DNA of 64,000 bases from Arenibacter algicola (GTDB lineage Bacteria; Bacteroidota; Bacteroidia; Flavobacteriales; Flavobacteriaceae), in NCBI RefSeq assembly GCF_018860365.1, contig NZ_JAHKPO010000001.1, positions 248,001-312,000 on the forward strand. Direction: 5' to 3'. The stretch's first letter is position 1; every line of letters begins with the position of its first letter. A program made the translations under genes and the position numbers. The notes under the pieces were generated by a model. It saw only the letters and a list, made by a program, of their open reading frames with translations, made no database searches and was not told where the DNA came from. Positions 62,499 to 64,000 of this stretch are shown in pieces.

Positions 62499-64000
62499 AT
62501 GAAAAAACAATTCATCAAAGTTGTACTCTCTTGCGCTATTGTAGCTGGTGGTTTTTCAAGCTGTAAAAACTCATCATCCTCTAAAAATGTTTCAAGGGCT
62601 ACGGGCTGGAATATTAACGCCAAGGAAGGTGGATTTCAGTACAATTCAGACTTTAAAGAGCAGGAAACTGCACCAGGTTTAGTGTTTGTAGAGGGGGGAA
62701 CCTTTACAAAAGGTCAGGTTCAAGATGATGTAATGCACGAATGGAACAACACCCCTACCTCACAGCACGTGCAGTCTTTCTATATGGATGAGACCGAAGT
62801 TACCAACGTTATGTATTTGGAGTATTTGGATTACCTGAAGAGTGTTTACCCTCCGGAAAATCCTAAATATGTACATATTTACACTGGGGCGTTACCGGAT
62901 ACATTGGTTTGGAGAAACAGGTTAGGTTTCAACGAAACCATGACCAATAACTACCTACGCCACCCAGCTTATGCGGAATATCCTGTAGTTGGTGTTAATT
63001 GGATCCAGGCGACCCAATTTGCCGAATGGAGGACAGACCGTGTGAATGAAGTAATGCTGGAAAGGGAGGGCTATCTTTCAGATGAGGCCAAATACAAAGT
63101 AATAAACGGTGAGGCAGAAGGAGGCTTTAGCACAGAGGCATATTTAAACAGACCGGAATCCGTATACAACGGACAAATAGACTCTTTACAGGGAAAAAAG
63201 AAAAAAGATTCAGTTTCTGTCTTTGCAAAAAGAAGCTCCGGGGTTATTTTACCAGAATATAGATTGCCTACGGAGACTGAATGGGAATATGCAGCCCAGG
63301 CTCAGATCGGAAGCAGGGAATACAATAACTACAGAGGTAGAAAAAAATATCCTTGGGAAGGAGATTATACCAGAAATGGACAAAGAGTTGGCAGAGGAGA
63401 TCAATTGGCCAACTTTAAACAAGGAAAAGGAGATTACGGCGGAATTGCAGGATGGTCAGATGACGGAGCCGATATTACTGCGGAAGTTAAATCTTACAAA
63501 CCCAATGATTTTGGATTATATGATATGGCAGGAAACGTGGCCGAATGGGTTGCGGATGTTTACAGACCAATCGTAGACGACGAAGTAAGTGACTTCAACT
63601 ATTTCCGAGGAAACGTTTATATGAAAACGGCTATTGGAAAAGACGGAAAAGTAAATGTAATTCGTGACTCCATTGTGTATGACACCTTGCCCAACGGCAA
63701 AGTAGTAGCGGTAAATTTACCCGGAGAGATAAAAATGGTACCGGTAGATGAAGAAGAAACCTTCTTAAGAACCAACTTCTCTTCCAGTGACAACCGCGGA
63801 TACAGGGACGGTGAACCAGGATCTACCAGATTTTACGATAGGTTTAGCGATGGGGACGAGGAAGAAAAGAATAAAAAGAAAATGTACGATGCTCCTGTCA
63901 GCAAGGTACAGGTAGACTCTACAGGAAATATTCTGAGAGCTTATGACAAATCCAACAACAGAACTTCATTGATCAATGACGAGGTAAGGGTCTTCAAAGG
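62499..64000 (+). CDS. gldJ: Gliding motility lipoprotein GldJ (3' end cut by window)
   Basis: Lipoprotein of the gliding and type IX secretion machinery, needed for stable GldK and secretion in Flavobacterium johnsoniae. About 500 residues are visible before the edge; family members have around 560. The signal MKKQFIKVVLSCAIVAGGFSSC has lipobox FSSC. The formylglycine-generating-enzyme-like fold shows GLVFVEGGTFTKG, FYMDETEVTNVMYLEYL, RLPTETEWEYAAQAQ and NDFGLYDMAGNVAEWVADVYRP. Active-site cysteines of true FGE enzymes are not evident, as expected for a structural relative. It reads away from porV. Confidence 0.96.
   Translation, partial: MKKQFIKVVLSCAIVAGGFSSCKNSSSSKNVSRATGWNINAKEGGFQYNSDFKEQETAPGLVFVEGGTFTKGQVQDDVMHEWNNTPTSQHVQSFYMDETEVTNVMYLEYLDYLKSVYPPENPKYVHIYTGALPDTLVWRNRLGFNETMTNNYLRHPAYAEYPVVGVNWIQATQFAEWRTDRVNEVMLEREGYLSDEAKYKVINGEAEGGFSTEAYLNRPESVYNGQIDSLQGKKKKDSVSVFAKRSSGVILPEYRLPTETEWEYAAQAQIGSREYNNYRGRKKYPWEGDYTRNGQRVGRGDQLANFKQGKGDYGGIAGWSDDGADITAEVKSYKPNDFGLYDMAGNVAEWVADVYRPIVDDEVSDFNYFRGNVYMKTAIGKDGKVNVIRDSIVYDTLPNGKVVAVNLPGEIKMVPVDEEETFLRTNFSSSDNRGYRDGEPGSTRFYDRFSDGDEEEKNKKKMYDAPVSKVQVDSTGNILRAYDKSNNRTSLINDEVRVFK

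Noticed and set aside
63223-63576. 117-codon frame inside gldJ on the same strand
   Set aside because: It is a shifted frame of gldJ, whose own frame is open from 62499 to the window end with clear FGE-like motifs.

Overview
This window is chromosomal DNA from a member of the Bacteroidota, almost certainly a marine Flavobacteriaceae (the Maribacter/Zobellia/Arenibacter neighbourhood is a guess). The signs are the low-GC coding style, GldJ and PorV (gliding and type IX secretion), a GLPGLI protein with an outer-membrane barrel, DUF5686, a 2TM protein, and many promoters with the Bacteroidota -7 element TAnnTTTG. It is mostly core metabolism. I see no rRNA, tRNA, insertion sequence, prophage or CRISPR array.

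Layout. 1-1690: metK, read leftward, is bracketed by two different SAM riboswitches. A SAM-I aptamer lies downstream and serves a gene beyond the left edge; a SAM-II aptamer lies in the metK leader. 1747-5337: GLPGLI protein and outer-membrane barrel protein. 5535-9575: deoxynucleoside kinase, a decayed MgtC-like pseudogene, membrane pyrophosphatase hppA and soluble pyrophosphatase ppa. 9644-15319: DUF5686 protein, pyruvate dehydrogenase E1 beta, then etfB-etfA behind a 26-bp perfect palindrome. 15410-21234: bifunctional nuclease, nucleoside transporter, thyA, CBM48 protein, aminotransferase, 2TM protein and folA. 21253-25005: murI, mpl, cupin, SDR. 25212-31292: a 2026-residue alpha-2-macroglobulin with a thioester motif.

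31371-38724: DoxX, DUF4136 lipoprotein, obg, a fused HPRT-adenylate kinase, then purK-purE-dcp. 38810-44316: PH-domain protein, rhodanese lipoprotein, an ECF sigma factor overlapping a tiny zinc-type anti-sigma candidate, a UbiA-like membrane protein, gcvP. 44485-47181: ketoacyl synthase III, methyltransferase and glycosyltransferase in a row. 47222-54960: PafA-type phosphatase, MlaE-MlaF lipid transporter parts, sprT-manC-DUF389 operon, AI-2E family permease. 54955-60834: HAD, SDR and M28 operon, pdhA-pdhC operon, cdd. 60924-64000: porV and, divergently, gldJ, which runs off the right edge; porU, which sits between them in Flavobacterium johnsoniae, is absent here.

How the genes fit together. 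Nucleotide supply and salvage dominate (dNK, CNT transporter, thyA, folA, cdd, purK, purE, HPRT-ADK). Peptidoglycan precursors (murI, mpl), pyruvate oxidation (pdhA, pdhB, pdhC), electron transfer (etfAB) and envelope biogenesis (PorV, GldJ, MlaEF, outer-membrane proteins) make up much of the rest. The strongest unusual signal is the metK leader. A six-base segment just upstream of the start codon is repeated inside the SAM-II aptamer, and one intervening strand can pair with either copy, giving a simple model for translational control by SAM.
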